64,000 nt of DNA from positions 166,947-230,946 of the forward strand of contig JAEYCM010000010.1 of assembly GCA_023455425.1 (NCBI GenBank), given 5' to 3'. Both the position numbers and the translations under genes were made by a program. Positions 16,290 through 25,465 of this stretch are shown here, in pieces. The notes under the pieces were generated by a model. The model saw only the letters and a list, made by a program, of their open reading frames with translations. It ran no database searches and was not told the DNA's origin. Position 1 is the stretch's first letter. The number at the start of each line of letters is the position of its first letter. This DNA is from Bacillota bacterium (lineage in GTDB: Bacteria; Bacillota; Clostridia; Christensenellales; CAG-138).

Positions 16290-17159
16290 ATGGAACAGAG
16301 CGATCTGCTCGCAAGACTGCAAAGCCAGTTCCCCACACTGAGCAAGGGGCAAAAGCAAATTGCCGCCTATATCATGGAAAACTATGACCGCGCGGCGTTC
16401 ATTACCGCTTCGCGTATGGGACGCATGGTAGGGGTGAGCGAGTCAACCGTAGTGCGGTTTGCCTATACCATGGGGTTTGACGGCTACCCGGAACTGCAGC
16501 GCGCGCTGCAGGAAATGATCCGCACCAAGCTGACCGCCATGCAGCGCATCCAGCTTACCTCCGAAATGGACCAGGCGGACGTATTGAAGACCGTGCTCAA
16601 GGCGGATATGCAGAATATCCGCGCCACCGTGGATATGGTGGACAACGAGGTGTTCCAGGGCGCCATGCAGGCACTCTTAAACACCAGGCGCGTCTATGTG
16701 GTAGGTATGCGCAGCGCGTACCCTATTGCGCAGTTTTTGACCTATTATCTGAACTTTATCCTGCCCGACGTCATCACCATCAACGGCGCGTTAAGCGATG
16801 CCTGCGAACAGATGGCCCGCATCGATGAAAACAATGTGTGCGTTGCCATCAGCTTTCCGCGGTACTCCACGCGCACTGTGGAGGCGCTCCAGTACGCCAA
16901 GGACAGGGGGGCCACTACCATCGCCATTACGGACAGCGCGGCCTCGCCGCTCATTCCGTATGCGGATTATGGCCTGACGGCGCGCAGCGATATGGCGTCG
17001 TTTGCCGATTCACTCGTAGCGCCCCTTTCGCTCATCAATGCCATCATCGTTTCGGCGGGCCTTGCGCGCAAGGACGAACTGATGGAGCATTTCGACAGGC
17101 TCGAGCGGATCTGGGGCAGCCACCATGTGTATGTCACCAAGCCCCGTTACAACCAGTAA
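16290..17159 (+). CDS. MurR/RpiR-family transcriptional regulator
   Basis: A 289-residue regulator. The N-terminal helix-turn-helix includes GRMVGVSESTVVRFAYTMGF (about 48-67), and the C-terminal SIS domain (about 120-250) senses a sugar phosphate, with VYVVGMRSAYPIAQF and VAISFPRYSTRTVEAL. It may control amino-sugar or carbohydrate genes, but no such operon is adjacent. The ribosome site GGGGGT is weak. Confidence 0.88.
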   Translation: MEQSDLLARLQSQFPTLSKGQKQIAAYIMENYDRAAFITASRMGRMVGVSESTVVRFAYTMGFDGYPELQRALQEMIRTKLTAMQRIQLTSEMDQADVLKTVLKADMQNIRATVDMVDNEVFQGAMQALLNTRRVYVVGMRSAYPIAQFLTYYLNFILPDVITINGALSDACEQMARIDENNVCVAISFPRYSTRTVEALQYAKDRGATTIAITDSAASPLIPYADYGLTARSDMASFADSLVAPLSLINAIIVSAGLARKDELMEHFDRLERIWGSHHVYVTKPRYNQ

Positions 17160-17170
17160 AGAGGTCCTTG

Positions 17171-17776
17171 ATGAACCTGTTGCTGATGCGCCACGGGCAA
17201 ACGGAATGGAACCAAGCGATGCGCACACAGGGGAGGACGGATATCCCGCTCGATGAAACGGGCCGCATGCAGGCGATGCTTGCGGCGGAACGGCTGAAGG
17301 GCGCGCGTTTGGACGCAGTTTACACAAGCCCTCTCTTACGTGCGCGGCAAACGGCGGAAGCGATAGCAATCCCGCACGGATTGTCCGTTATTCCGCACCC
17401 GCTGCTGGTTGAACGCGATTTTGGCATTTGGGAGGGCGAGGAATTTTCCGCCCTGGCCAACAAATACCCGGACGGTATCCGGCTTTGGCGGGAGGACCCC
17501 GTAGCCTATACGCCGGAGAAGGCGGAGACCCTTGCGGATGTATTGGCGCGCGCCACCGCGTTTTTAGAGGAACTGCGCGCGCAGCACGGGGAAGAGGAAA
17601 CGGTGCTGGTCGTTTCGCATTCCATCCCTCTGCGGCTGATGGTGGCCCACCTGATTGGCCTTGCGCCAAAGTATATCCACAGCCTCCGGATGGACAACGC
17701 TGCTTATACCGAGGTGCTTTTGCGGGAAAAATACAACACATTGCTGGTGCTCAACGATACCGGGCATCTAAGTTAA
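17171..17776 (+). CDS. Histidine phosphatase family protein
   Basis: A 201-residue member of the phosphoglycerate mutase-like superfamily. The catalytic RHGQTEW occurs at residues ~7-13, the acid in ERDFGIWEGEEF, and the second histidine in VVSHSIPLR. Length and motifs suit a small-molecule phosphatase such as an alpha-ribazole phosphatase-like enzyme; the substrate is not evident and there are no cobalamin genes nearby. Start ATG at 17171, 11 bp after the regulator. Confidence 0.88.
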   Translation: MNLLLMRHGQTEWNQAMRTQGRTDIPLDETGRMQAMLAAERLKGARLDAVYTSPLLRARQTAEAIAIPHGLSVIPHPLLVERDFGIWEGEEFSALANKYPDGIRLWREDPVAYTPEKAETLADVLARATAFLEELRAQHGEEETVLVVSHSIPLRLMVAHLIGLAPKYIHSLRMDNAAYTEVLLREKYNTLLVLNDTGHLS

Positions 17777-17784
17777 AGGATAAT

Positions 17785-19020
17785 ATGCAGATCGCAGTAA
17801 TAGGCGGCGGCCCGGCGGGTATGCTCGCTGCGGCGGTAGCCGCGCGTAGCGGCCACAGGGTAACGCTGCTTGAGCAAAATGAAAAGCTGGGAAAAAAGCT
17901 CTATATTACGGGAAAAGGCCGCTGTAATGTCACGAATGCGGGCGGACGCGAAGCGTTTTTTGAGAACGTCGTCAGGAACCCGCGCTTTTTATATAGCGCA
18001 TGGGGCATCTTGAGTGCGGAGGACTTGTATGCGCTCATCGAATCGCTGGGCGTTCCGCTCAAAGTGGAGCGCGGCGGGCGCGTGTTCCCGGAATCCGATA
18101 AGTCAAGCGACGTATTGCGCGCATTGGAGCGGTATTTGAGAACGCTCAATGTGGAGATCCGTTTGCATACAAAGGCGCTGGGTATCCATATTTCAGAAGG
18201 AAAAGCGGCGGGCGTCAAGCTTCAGAACGGCGTTCTTCCTGCCGATGCTGTCATCCTCTCCACCGGCGGCGCAAGCTACCCTTCCACGGGGTCCACGGGG
18301 GACGGATACCGCTTCGCTAAGGAATGCGGGCATACCGTCATTGACCCGCGTCCTTCGCTCATTCCTCTTGAAACGGTGGAAGACTGGCCGCGTACGCTTT
18401 CGGGCTTGACGCTTAAAAATGTGACGCTGCGGGCCTATAACGCGCAGAAGCTCGTATATGAAGAGCTGGGCGAAATGCTTTTTGCGCACTTTGGCGTGAC
18501 CGGCCCGCTTGTGCTTTCCGCAAGCGCGCTTTTGGGCGACGCCGCAGCGGGCGCAAGACTGACGATCGACTTAAAGCCCGGCCTGACCGAAGAACAATTG
18601 GAAAAGCGTATCTTACGGGATATTGAGGCGGCGCAGCAAAAATCGGTGGGCAACGCGCTTTCTGGCCTGCTGCCCCAGCGGCTGCTGCCCGTGGTATTCC
18701 ACATCAGCGGGATAACGGAGCGGCTTGGCGCGAGCGAGCTTACGCGCGCGCAAAGAAAAGCGCTGGTGCAGGCATTAAAAGCGCTGCCGCTTACCATAAA
18801 GGGGACGCGCCCCATACAGGAAGCCATTATCACCCGCGGCGGGGTATCCACTAAGGAAGTTCAGTCCTCCACCTTGGAGTCAAAACTTGTGCCGGGGCTG
18901 TATTTTGCGGGCGAGCTTTTGGATGTGGATGCTTTGACAGGCGGCTTTAACCTGCAGATTGCATGGTCCACGGGCGCGCTTGCGGGCATGCTCAAAGGAA
19001 CACAGAAAACGGAGGTATAG
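17785..19020 (+). CDS. HI0933/BaiN-like FAD-dependent oxidoreductase
   Basis: A 411-residue flavoprotein. FAD binding: IAVIGGGPAGMLAA (about 3-16). The family motif KLGKKLYITGKGRCNVTN follows, then STGGASYPSTGSTGDGY and a C-terminal TRGGVSTKEVQ with LYFAGELLDVDALTGGFN. Proteins of this family are placed before cmk/plsC/ispH in many Clostridia. Some are linked to bile acid reduction, but a housekeeping role is more likely here. It begins 8 bp after the phosphatase gene and abuts cmk. Confidence 0.88.
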   Translation: MQIAVIGGGPAGMLAAAVAARSGHRVTLLEQNEKLGKKLYITGKGRCNVTNAGGREAFFENVVRNPRFLYSAWGILSAEDLYALIESLGVPLKVERGGRVFPESDKSSDVLRALERYLRTLNVEIRLHTKALGIHISEGKAAGVKLQNGVLPADAVILSTGGASYPSTGSTGDGYRFAKECGHTVIDPRPSLIPLETVEDWPRTLSGLTLKNVTLRAYNAQKLVYEELGEMLFAHFGVTGPLVLSASALLGDAAAGARLTIDLKPGLTEEQLEKRILRDIEAAQQKSVGNALSGLLPQRLLPVVFHISGITERLGASELTRAQRKALVQALKALPLTIKGTRPIQEAIITRGGVSTKEVQSSTLESKLVPGLYFAGELLDVDALTGGFNLQIAWSTGALAGMLKGTQKTEV

Positions 19021-19021
19021 T

Positions 19022-19696
19022 ATGGCGCTGCACATTGCAATAGACGGCCCCGCGGGCGCGGGGAAAAGCACCATTGCAAAGGCGGTGGCGCAACAGCTTT
19101 CCATTCCGTATCTCGATACCGGGGCCATGTACCGAACGCTTGCGCTGTTCGCATTAAGAAATGGCGTGAGCCCGCAGGACGGCCCGGGCGTGGAGGCGAT
19201 ATTGCCTGATGCCGATATTCGTGTCTTCTATCAGGACAACGTACAGCATATGCTGCTCAACGGCGAGGATGTGACGGGGGATATCCGCACGCCGGAGGTA
19301 AGCCGGGGCGCGTCGGATATCGGCGTGCATCCGCCGGTACGGGAAAAGCTGGTGGAGCTGCAGCAGCAGGTGGCGAAAGAGGGAGACGTCGTCATGGATG
19401 GGCGGGATATCTGTACTGTCGTGATGCCGCATGCGGCGCACAAGTTTTTTGTCACGGCTTCCGCGCATGAGCGGGCGCTTCGGCGCTATAAAGAAATGCT
19501 TTCCCGCGGGGAAACGCCGCCTTCCCTTGAAGAGATGGAACAAACCATTCTGGCGCGGGACCATACCGATAGTACGCGCGCCTGCAATCCGCTCAGGCAG
19601 ACGGAGGACTCCATGTTAATTGATACCTCCGATCTCACCATAGAGCAGAGCGTACAGCGCATGCTTGACGCCATACGCGTAAAAAGCCGGGCGTAG
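19022..19696 (+). CDS. cmk: Cytidylate kinase
   Basis: A 224-residue (d)CMP kinase: P-loop IDGPAGAGKSTIAKAVA (7-23), then LDTGAMYRTLAL, and MDGRDICTVVMPHAAHKFFV with the conserved GRDI. The ATG at 19022 overlaps the region of the previous stop, with GGAGGT just upstream, so it is translationally coupled to the flavoprotein gene. Supplies CDP/dCDP for nucleic acid and lipid synthesis; the next gene works in phospholipid synthesis. Confidence 0.95.
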   Translation: MALHIAIDGPAGAGKSTIAKAVAQQLSIPYLDTGAMYRTLALFALRNGVSPQDGPGVEAILPDADIRVFYQDNVQHMLLNGEDVTGDIRTPEVSRGASDIGVHPPVREKLVELQQQVAKEGDVVMDGRDICTVVMPHAAHKFFVTASAHERALRRYKEMLSRGETPPSLEEMEQTILARDHTDSTRACNPLRQTEDSMLIDTSDLTIEQSVQRMLDAIRVKSRA

Positions 19697-19724
19697 GAAC
19701 GCCACCCGCAAACAGGAGGACCAT

Positions 19725-20315
19725 ATGCTCTACGTATTCTTCAAATATCTGTGTATGCCGCTGTTTTGGTTGCTATACAGGCCGCTCATCATCGGCCATG
19801 AGAACCTGTTTATCAGAGGGAAGGCGATATTCGTCTGCAACCATATGTCCATGGCGGACCCTATCGTGCTGGCTATGGTATCGCCGCGGCTCATTCATTT
19901 CATGGCAAAATCGGAGCTCTTTAAAAGCCCTGTCGGCAATATATTGTTCCGCCTGTTTCTGGCGTTTCCGGTCAACCGCAAGCAATCGGATATGGCCTCT
20001 TTAAAAAACGCCATCCGCGTCCTTGAAAAAGGAAAAGTATTCGGCATTTTCCCGGAAGGCAAGCGCGCTGTGACCGATGAAATGGATGTGTTTGAAAAGG
20101 GCGCGGCATTTTTGGCCATACGCTCGGGCGCTCCGGTTGTTCCCATTTATATCTGCCGCGATACCTACAAAAAAATGCATCTGCGCATGGCCGTGGGAAA
20201 ACCAATACTCGTTGGCAGCCTGGTGGCGACAACGCCCAAGAATAAGCTGATTGATGTGGTGACGGATGAAATCAGCGACGCCATGCGCGTTTTGCAGTCC
20301 GTTGCGGAGGGTTAA
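19725..20315 (+). CDS. plsC: 1-acyl-sn-glycerol-3-phosphate acyltransferase
   Basis: A 196-residue PlsC with a hydrophobic N-terminal anchor. The catalytic NHMSMADP (H-x4-D) lies at about 43-50, and the substrate-binding FPEGKR at about 110-115. It adds the second fatty acid to make phosphatidic acid at the membrane. The ATG at 19725 follows AGGAGG. It lies in the conserved cluster cmk-plsC-ispH/rpsA. Confidence 0.93.
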   Translation: MLYVFFKYLCMPLFWLLYRPLIIGHENLFIRGKAIFVCNHMSMADPIVLAMVSPRLIHFMAKSELFKSPVGNILFRLFLAFPVNRKQSDMASLKNAIRVLEKGKVFGIFPEGKRAVTDEMDVFEKGAAFLAIRSGAPVVPIYICRDTYKKMHLRMAVGKPILVGSLVATTPKNKLIDVVTDEISDAMRVLQSVAEG

Positions 20316-20318
20316 GCT

Positions 20319-22700
20319 ATGCAAGTACGCTTGGCGCAGCATGCGGGATTTTGCTTCGGGGTAAAGCGGGCGGTGGAGCATGCGCTCTCCGTTGCAAACC
20401 AGGAACAACCGGTCTATACGTTGGGGGATATCATCCATAACGCTGCCGTGGTGGAGGAACTCAAAGGAAAAAATGTGTTGCCGCTTCACGGGGAGGAGTG
20501 GAAAGACTTACCTGCCGGGAGCACGCTCATCGTGCGTTCCCACGGCGCTTCTCCCGAGGTGTTCGCGCTTTTAAAAGAGCGCGGCATCCACACTGTGGAT
20601 ACCACCTGTCCGTTTGTCGGGCGCATCCACGGGATCGTGCGTGAGGCTTCGCAAAAGGGGCATACCGTCTACATTGCGGGTGAAGTACTGCACCCCGAGG
20701 TGGAAGGGATACGCGGCTGGGCGGGGCAAAACGCGGTTGTAATCGGGGACGCCGCGGAGGCAATGGCGCTCGAAACCGTTCATTCTCCCGCGACGCTCGT
20801 CGCGCAGACGACGATTGAAAGGGGTCGGTTTGAACAGATACGCGACGCGCTGTTCATCCGCTGCCCGGATTTATGCGTAGAGGATACCATTTGCCATACC
20901 ACCTCCGTACGCCAGAGAGAAGCGGAAGAATTGAGCCGCGAATGCGATGTGATGATCGTGGTGGGCGGGCGCAACAGCTCCAATACGCAAAAACTTGCAA
21001 AGGTATGTCAAAAAAACTGCAAACGCACGTATTCTGTAGAGAATACGGGGCAACTCCTACTTGAAAAAATCAATTCCAATGATATAATAGGTATTGTTGC
21101 AGGCGCATCAACGCCGCAATGGATGATTAGGGAGGTTGTAACAGTAATGAACGAACTGGAAAAAACGACGGTCGAATCCACCGAAGCGGAAACTACTCCG
21201 GCTCAGGTAGAAGCTCCAGAGGCAGAAGCAGCACCGGCTGTGGAAGCTGAGGCGACCGCCGTCGAAGAGCCCATCGCAGCTTCCGCTGCAAAAGACACCG
21301 AAGCAGCCGATTCGGGCGACAGCTTTGCTGAAGCCTTTGAAAAGACTTTGGTGCGCATACGCAACGGCCAGGTGCTCACCGGCACCGTGGTTCAGATCGC
21401 AGAAGGCGAAGTATGCGTCAACATCGGCTACAAATCTGATGGGTTCATCCCTAAGAACGAGTTCTCTTCCGACCCGGATGTCAACCCGGTAGACGTTCTC
21501 AAGGTTGGCGATCCCATTGAGGTGGAAGTCATCAAGGTCAACGACGGCGAAGGCAACGTACTGCTTTCCCGCAAGAGCGTTGAAGGCAAGAAGCTCTGGG
21601 AAGAGCTCATGTCCGAAACGGATATCGAAGGCCGCGTATTTGACGCGGTGGGCAAAGAGGTCGTCAAGGGTGGCCTGATCGCCTCCATCAACGGCGTCCG
21701 CGCATTCGTTCCCGCCTCCCATGTATCCACAAAGTATGTTGAGAACCTGACGGAGTTTGTGGGCCAGCCCATGAAGCTTTCCGTGATCGAAGTGGACAAG
21801 TCGCGCAAGCGCATTGTCGCTTCCCAGAAGAACGTACTGCTTGCCGAACAGGAAGCGGAAAAGAAGCAGAAGTGGAAGACGCTCGAAGTCGGCTCCAAAA
21901 TTACCGGCGTTGTACGCAGGCTGACGGATTTCGGCGCGTTTGTGGATATCGGCGGCATCGACGGCCTCATCCATGTGACGGATATCGCATGGGGCCGCGT
22001 GAAGCATCCTTCCGATGTTTTGAAGATTGGTCAGCAGGTCGAAGTCCTTGTGCTCAACGTGGATGTTGAAAAGGAACGCGTCTCCCTGGGCTACAAGCAG
22101 CTCCATGCAAAGCCCTGGACGCAGGCTGCGGAAAAATATCCCGTCGGTAGCGTTGTGGAAGGCAAAGTCGTCCGCATCGTGCCCTTTGGCGCGTTCGTGG
22201 CGCTTGAGCCCACCATCGACGGCCTGATCCACATTTCCCAGGTCAGCGTAAGGCGCATTGCCAAGGTTGAGGATGAAATCAACGTCGGCGATGTCGTACG
22301 CTGCAAGGTACTTGAAGTCAATTCCGAGGCCAAGCGCATCAGCCTGAGCCGCAAGGAAGTCATACTTGAGGAAAATCCTGAAATCGCCGAGCAGATTGCC
22401 GCAGAGCGCGCGGAGCGTGACCGCCAGTTTGCGCAGCGTCAGGAACAGCGCTCCTCAGAGCGTCAGCAGCAACTCCAGCAGCGCTCGGCGGCTCCCCGCT
22501 CACAGGAGCGTGCGCCGCAGCAGCCCCGTACGGAGCGCGCGCCGCAGACTTCCGCTCCTTCTGAAAGACCGGATCGTGAACGCCGCCCCCGCCGCAGCGA
22601 GGATGGCGATTATGATCTGCCGCCGGTACAGTCCACCACCACGAGCCTTGCGGATCTGTTCCAGGGCTTCAATATGGATGAACTGGACTCCGATAAGTAA
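20319..22700 (+). CDS. ispH-rpsA: Fused IspH (HMBPP reductase) and ribosomal protein S1
   Basis: A 793-residue fusion, a known arrangement in Clostridia. Residues 1-~277 are IspH, the last MEP-pathway enzyme, with its three 4Fe-4S cysteines in AGFCFGVKRA, DTTCPFVG and DTICHTTSVRQ. A low-complexity Ala/Glu/Thr linker follows (to ~345), then four S1 RNA-binding repeats (starting near NGQVLTG, VVKGGLIA, GSKITGV, GSVVEGK) and a Gln/Arg-rich tail. An internal ATG (MNELEK, 21148) could allow separate S1 synthesis. Confidence 0.95.
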   Translation: MQVRLAQHAGFCFGVKRAVEHALSVANQEQPVYTLGDIIHNAAVVEELKGKNVLPLHGEEWKDLPAGSTLIVRSHGASPEVFALLKERGIHTVDTTCPFVGRIHGIVREASQKGHTVYIAGEVLHPEVEGIRGWAGQNAVVIGDAAEAMALETVHSPATLVAQTTIERGRFEQIRDALFIRCPDLCVEDTICHTTSVRQREAEELSRECDVMIVVGGRNSSNTQKLAKVCQKNCKRTYSVENTGQLLLEKINSNDIIGIVAGASTPQWMIREVVTVMNELEKTTVESTEAETTPAQVEAPEAEAAPAVEAEATAVEEPIAASAAKDTEAADSGDSFAEAFEKTLVRIRNGQVLTGTVVQIAEGEVCVNIGYKSDGFIPKNEFSSDPDVNPVDVLKVGDPIEVEVIKVNDGEGNVLLSRKSVEGKKLWEELMSETDIEGRVFDAVGKEVVKGGLIASINGVRAFVPASHVSTKYVENLTEFVGQPMKLSVIEVDKSRKRIVASQKNVLLAEQEAEKKQKWKTLEVGSKITGVVRRLTDFGAFVDIGGIDGLIHVTDIAWGRVKHPSDVLKIGQQVEVLVLNVDVEKERVSLGYKQLHAKPWTQAAEKYPVGSVVEGKVVRIVPFGAFVALEPTIDGLIHISQVSVRRIAKVEDEINVGDVVRCKVLEVNSEAKRISLSRKEVILEENPEIAEQIAAERAERDRQFAQRQEQRSSERQQQLQQRSAAPRSQERAPQQPRTERAPQTSAPSERPDRERRPRRSEDGDYDLPPVQSTTTSLADLFQGFNMDELDSDK

Positions 22701-22723
22701 GCGGATTAAATCCAAAGGTTATG

Positions 22724-22754
22724 AAAAGAGCCGGTGCATGCACCGGCTCTTTTT
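22724..22754. terminator. Bidirectional terminator after ispH-rpsA
   Basis: A perfect palindrome (AAAAGAGCCGGTGCA and its complement) with A-run and T-run; it serves ispH-rpsA and the opposing acetyltransferase gene. Confidence 0.93.
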
Positions 22755-22791
22755 AACGGCATATATTTTGTGCGTCTGAGGAAAAAGAAAG

Positions 22792-23271
22792 CTACTTGAT
22801 CAGTTCTTGCAGCTGCGTTTCGGATAACCGGTAGACGGTCCATTCGTCCATCGCTTTTGCGCCCATGGAACGATAGAAATCGATGCTCGGCTTGTTCCAG
22901 TCCAGGCAGCACCATTCGAGACGCCCGCAGCCCCGCTTCAGGCACAGCGCGGCAAGATGGCGGAAGAACGCCTTGCCAAATCCGTTTCCGCGCGCGGAAG
23001 GCCTTATGTAAATATCCTCCAGGTAAATGCCGGAGCGACCGAGGAACGTGGAAAAGTTATGGAAGAACAAGGCATACCCAACCGGTTCATTGTTCCAAAC
23101 ACCGATGAGAGCTTCTGCCTTTTGCTTCTCCACAATCCATTCGTTCAGGGTACCGAGCGTTGCTTCCACCTGGTCCTCCAATTTTTCATATACGGCAAGT
23201 TCGCGGATTAATGATAATACCAGGGGCATGTCTTCCGCTGCCGCCTGCCGGATGATAAATTCTTCTTCCAT
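22792..23271 (-). CDS. GNAT acetyltransferase, diamine/SSAT-like
   Basis: A 159-residue GNAT enzyme. The acetyl-CoA loop is RPSARGNGFGKAF (about 97-109), preceded by LEDIYI, and followed by RLEWCCLDWNKPSIDFYRSMGA, which matches the spermidine/spermine or thialysine acetyltransferase group. It transfers an acetyl group from acetyl-CoA to an amine. Start ATG at 23271. No operon partner. Confidence 0.85.
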   Translation of the reverse strand: MEEEFIIRQAAAEDMPLVLSLIRELAVYEKLEDQVEATLGTLNEWIVEKQKAEALIGVWNNEPVGYALFFHNFSTFLGRSGIYLEDIYIRPSARGNGFGKAFFRHLAALCLKRGCGRLEWCCLDWNKPSIDFYRSMGAKAMDEWTVYRLSETQLQELIK

Positions 23272-23440
23272 ATGGAACTCCTTTTTGCGTTTCGTGGATT
23301 TTCGTGCAATTTCACATAAAAGCACCAATTTTCATATGATAAGTATATAGTGTACTAGATGAATATTGAAAATACAACGGCCCGATTCTACACGGTTTTG
23401 CAGGAATTCAATAATTATTCACGCAAAACCGAATTGAAAA

Positions 23441-23449
23441 TGGTATAAT
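23441..23449 (+). promoter_or_regulatory. Extended -10 promoter for the NlpC/P60 gene
   Basis: TGGTATAAT at 23441-23449 is a perfect extended -10 element, followed by a small GCGCC/GGCGC dyad before the start codon. No clear -35. Confidence 0.65.
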
Positions 23450-23496
23450 ACGCATAAGTACCGCGCCACAAACGGCGCGACGAATCGGAAGGTTAC

Positions 23497-25281
23497 ATGA
23501 ATCGACAAACGAAGCGCCCGTCTGCCCCTGCGCCCGCTATGGCGCGCGGTCTATCGGGAAACGCAAAACGCAACACTGGGGTACGCATTTTTTCACGCGC
23601 AACACGCGTGCGGATGCATACGGCAACAGCGCGTGCGCGCAGCTTTTTTAGTGCGTTTGCCGTCCAGTTAAAAAGACGCTCTCCCCGCGCGCTGGCAGTG
23701 CTGGGAATACTGCTTGTGGTCGTCATCGGCATACCGACCGCCATCATCCTGGGTTCCGGCAACAACAAGGCGGCGGCTACACTGCCCGTCGCTACGCCCG
23801 CGCCGCCGGGATTGGTTATGGATGTTGGGGCTTATACGTTAAGCGCCGGCGGGCAGGGCGTTGCATCGGCGTCTGGCATTGTTCCCACGCCTTCGCCCTC
23901 GCCGTCTCCCACGCCGGAGCCGCATCCAAGCAACACCATAATCAAGGAAGGCATGACGGCGTCTGTGGTGGCGGAGATCCAGGAACGACTGATGGAACTT
24001 GGCTATATGGACAATGATGAGCCGACGACAAAGTACGGCCCCATTACCAAGAACGCCGTTAAGCTGTTCCAGCGCCAGCATAAGCTGACCATCGACGGTT
24101 GTGTAGGACTTGAGACCTATACGCTTTTGATGTCCGACCAGGCGCAGAAATATGTCATTTCCATCGGCATCGAGGATCATGACGTCAAGGAATTGCAGAT
24201 CCGCTTGCGCGAACTTGGGTATCTGGACAAAGCGACTGAATACTTCGGCACCGAAACGGAAGCCGCGGTGAAAAAATTTCAGGAGCGCAACGGACTAAAC
24301 CCCGATGGGAAAGTGGGCGAGCAGACGCGTGAAATGCTTTACAGCGAGGACGCCAAGGCGAACTACTTTGAGCGCGGCGAGGTAAGCGAAAAGCTCCGCA
24401 CCTACCAGAACAGGCTCAAAAAGCTCGGATATCTGACCACCGAAGCCGACGGCAAGTACGGCGACGACACGGAGAACGCCGTAAAGCGCTTCCAGGAGCG
24501 TACCGGCTTGATTGCGGACGGTTACCTTGGACCGCAGACCATTGAATACCTGATGTCCTCCGACGCGCAGGCAAACGCGCTGATGATCGGTATGAAGGGC
24601 TCCGATGTGGAACGGATACAGCAGCGGTTGAAGGAGCTCAAATACCTGAAGACCGTGGATGGATACTTCGGTTCCGGTACGGAAAGCGCCGTGCGCGCGT
24701 TCCAGGAACGCAACGATCTTTCTGTAGACGGCAAGGTCGGCAAACATACCATGAACGTGCTGATGTCTTCGGATGCCAAGAAGGCCAGCAGTTCAAGCTC
24801 CAGTTCCGGTTCTTCCGGATCGAGTTCCTCCGGCTCCTCGGGCTCGAGTTCTTCCGGGTCCAGCTCTTCCGGTTCTTCCGGCAGCAGCGGTTCCTCTTCG
24901 AGCAACGGCGCGAATGTGGAGAGCTTCATCGCCGTCGCCCAGTCCAAACTCGGCAGCAAGTATGTGCGAGCGGGCAAGGGTCCCAGTACGTTTGACTGCT
25001 CCGGCTTTGTCTACTGGTGCCTCAACCAGGTGGGCGTCAAGCAGGGGTATATGACCTCCTCCGCCTGGCAGAAGACCACGAAATACCAGCGCATCTCCAG
25101 CATGAGCGCATTGGAGCGCGGCGATATCGTCAGCTTTAAGGGGCACGTGGGTATCTACTTGGGGAACGGCAAGATGATCGACGCTTCCTCCAGCGAAGGC
25201 AAGGTGCGCATTACGGGCAGTACGATCCAGAACTCCGATTACTGGAAGCGCAACTTTGTTGCAGGGTTCCGCGTATTCTAG
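23497..25281 (+). CDS. Membrane-anchored NlpC/P60 peptidase with four peptidoglycan-binding domains
   Basis: A 594-residue wall hydrolase. A basic cytoplasmic segment (1-64) precedes one membrane helix (~65-86), a proline-rich linker, four PG_binding_1 domains (~148-425, each with variants of L-x-x-L-G-Y/K-Y...FQ-x-x-x-x-L-x-x-DG), a Ser/Gly linker (~427-470) and a C-terminal NlpC/P60 domain. The catalytic cysteine is C501 in FDCSGF and the histidine H550 in GHVGIYLG. It cuts peptide stems of peptidoglycan outside the membrane. The long basic N-terminus is unusual for an exported protein. Confidence 0.92.
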   Translation: MNRQTKRPSAPAPAMARGLSGNAKRNTGVRIFSRATRVRMHTATARARSFFSAFAVQLKRRSPRALAVLGILLVVVIGIPTAIILGSGNNKAAATLPVATPAPPGLVMDVGAYTLSAGGQGVASASGIVPTPSPSPSPTPEPHPSNTIIKEGMTASVVAEIQERLMELGYMDNDEPTTKYGPITKNAVKLFQRQHKLTIDGCVGLETYTLLMSDQAQKYVISIGIEDHDVKELQIRLRELGYLDKATEYFGTETEAAVKKFQERNGLNPDGKVGEQTREMLYSEDAKANYFERGEVSEKLRTYQNRLKKLGYLTTEADGKYGDDTENAVKRFQERTGLIADGYLGPQTIEYLMSSDAQANALMIGMKGSDVERIQQRLKELKYLKTVDGYFGSGTESAVRAFQERNDLSVDGKVGKHTMNVLMSSDAKKASSSSSSSGSSGSSSSGSSGSSSSGSSSSGSSGSSGSSSSNGANVESFIAVAQSKLGSKYVRAGKGPSTFDCSGFVYWCLNQVGVKQGYMTSSAWQKTTKYQRISSMSALERGDIVSFKGHVGIYLGNGKMIDASSSEGKVRITGSTIQNSDYWKRNFVAGFRVF

Positions 25282-25307
25282 GCGGACGAGCCCAAGACAT
25301 AACAATG

Positions 25308-25340
25308 AAACCCCTGGCCGGAACGGTCGGGGGTTTTTTA
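25308..25340 (+). terminator. Terminator after the NlpC/P60 gene
   Basis: AAACCCCTGGCCG, short loop, CGGTCGGGGGTTTTTT: near-perfect stem with a strong U-tract. Confidence 0.88.
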
Positions 25341-25389
25341 TATTGTGAATATCCATACATTGCCACACAATAAAGAAATGTGTCGAATC

Positions 25390-25418
25390 TTGATTCTTTG
25401 CATCATTCTTGCTATCAT
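25390..25418 (+). promoter_or_regulatory. Promoter of the acetate transporter gene
   Basis: TTGATT (25390-25395), 17-base spacer, TATCAT (25413-25418). Confidence 0.55.
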
Positions 25419-25465
25419 TAATACTCGTGTGTCTACAGTAACAAAATTAAAGGAGCAATCCCAAC

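Noticed and set aside
20319..22700. ispH-rpsA fusion as an assembly error
   Set aside because: The fusion is well known in Clostridia and the frame is continuous through a low-complexity linker.
24780..24905. Ser/Gly repeats as a tandem DNA repeat array
   Set aside because: They encode a flexible protein linker between PG-binding and NlpC/P60 domains; codons vary, so it is not a perfect DNA repeat.
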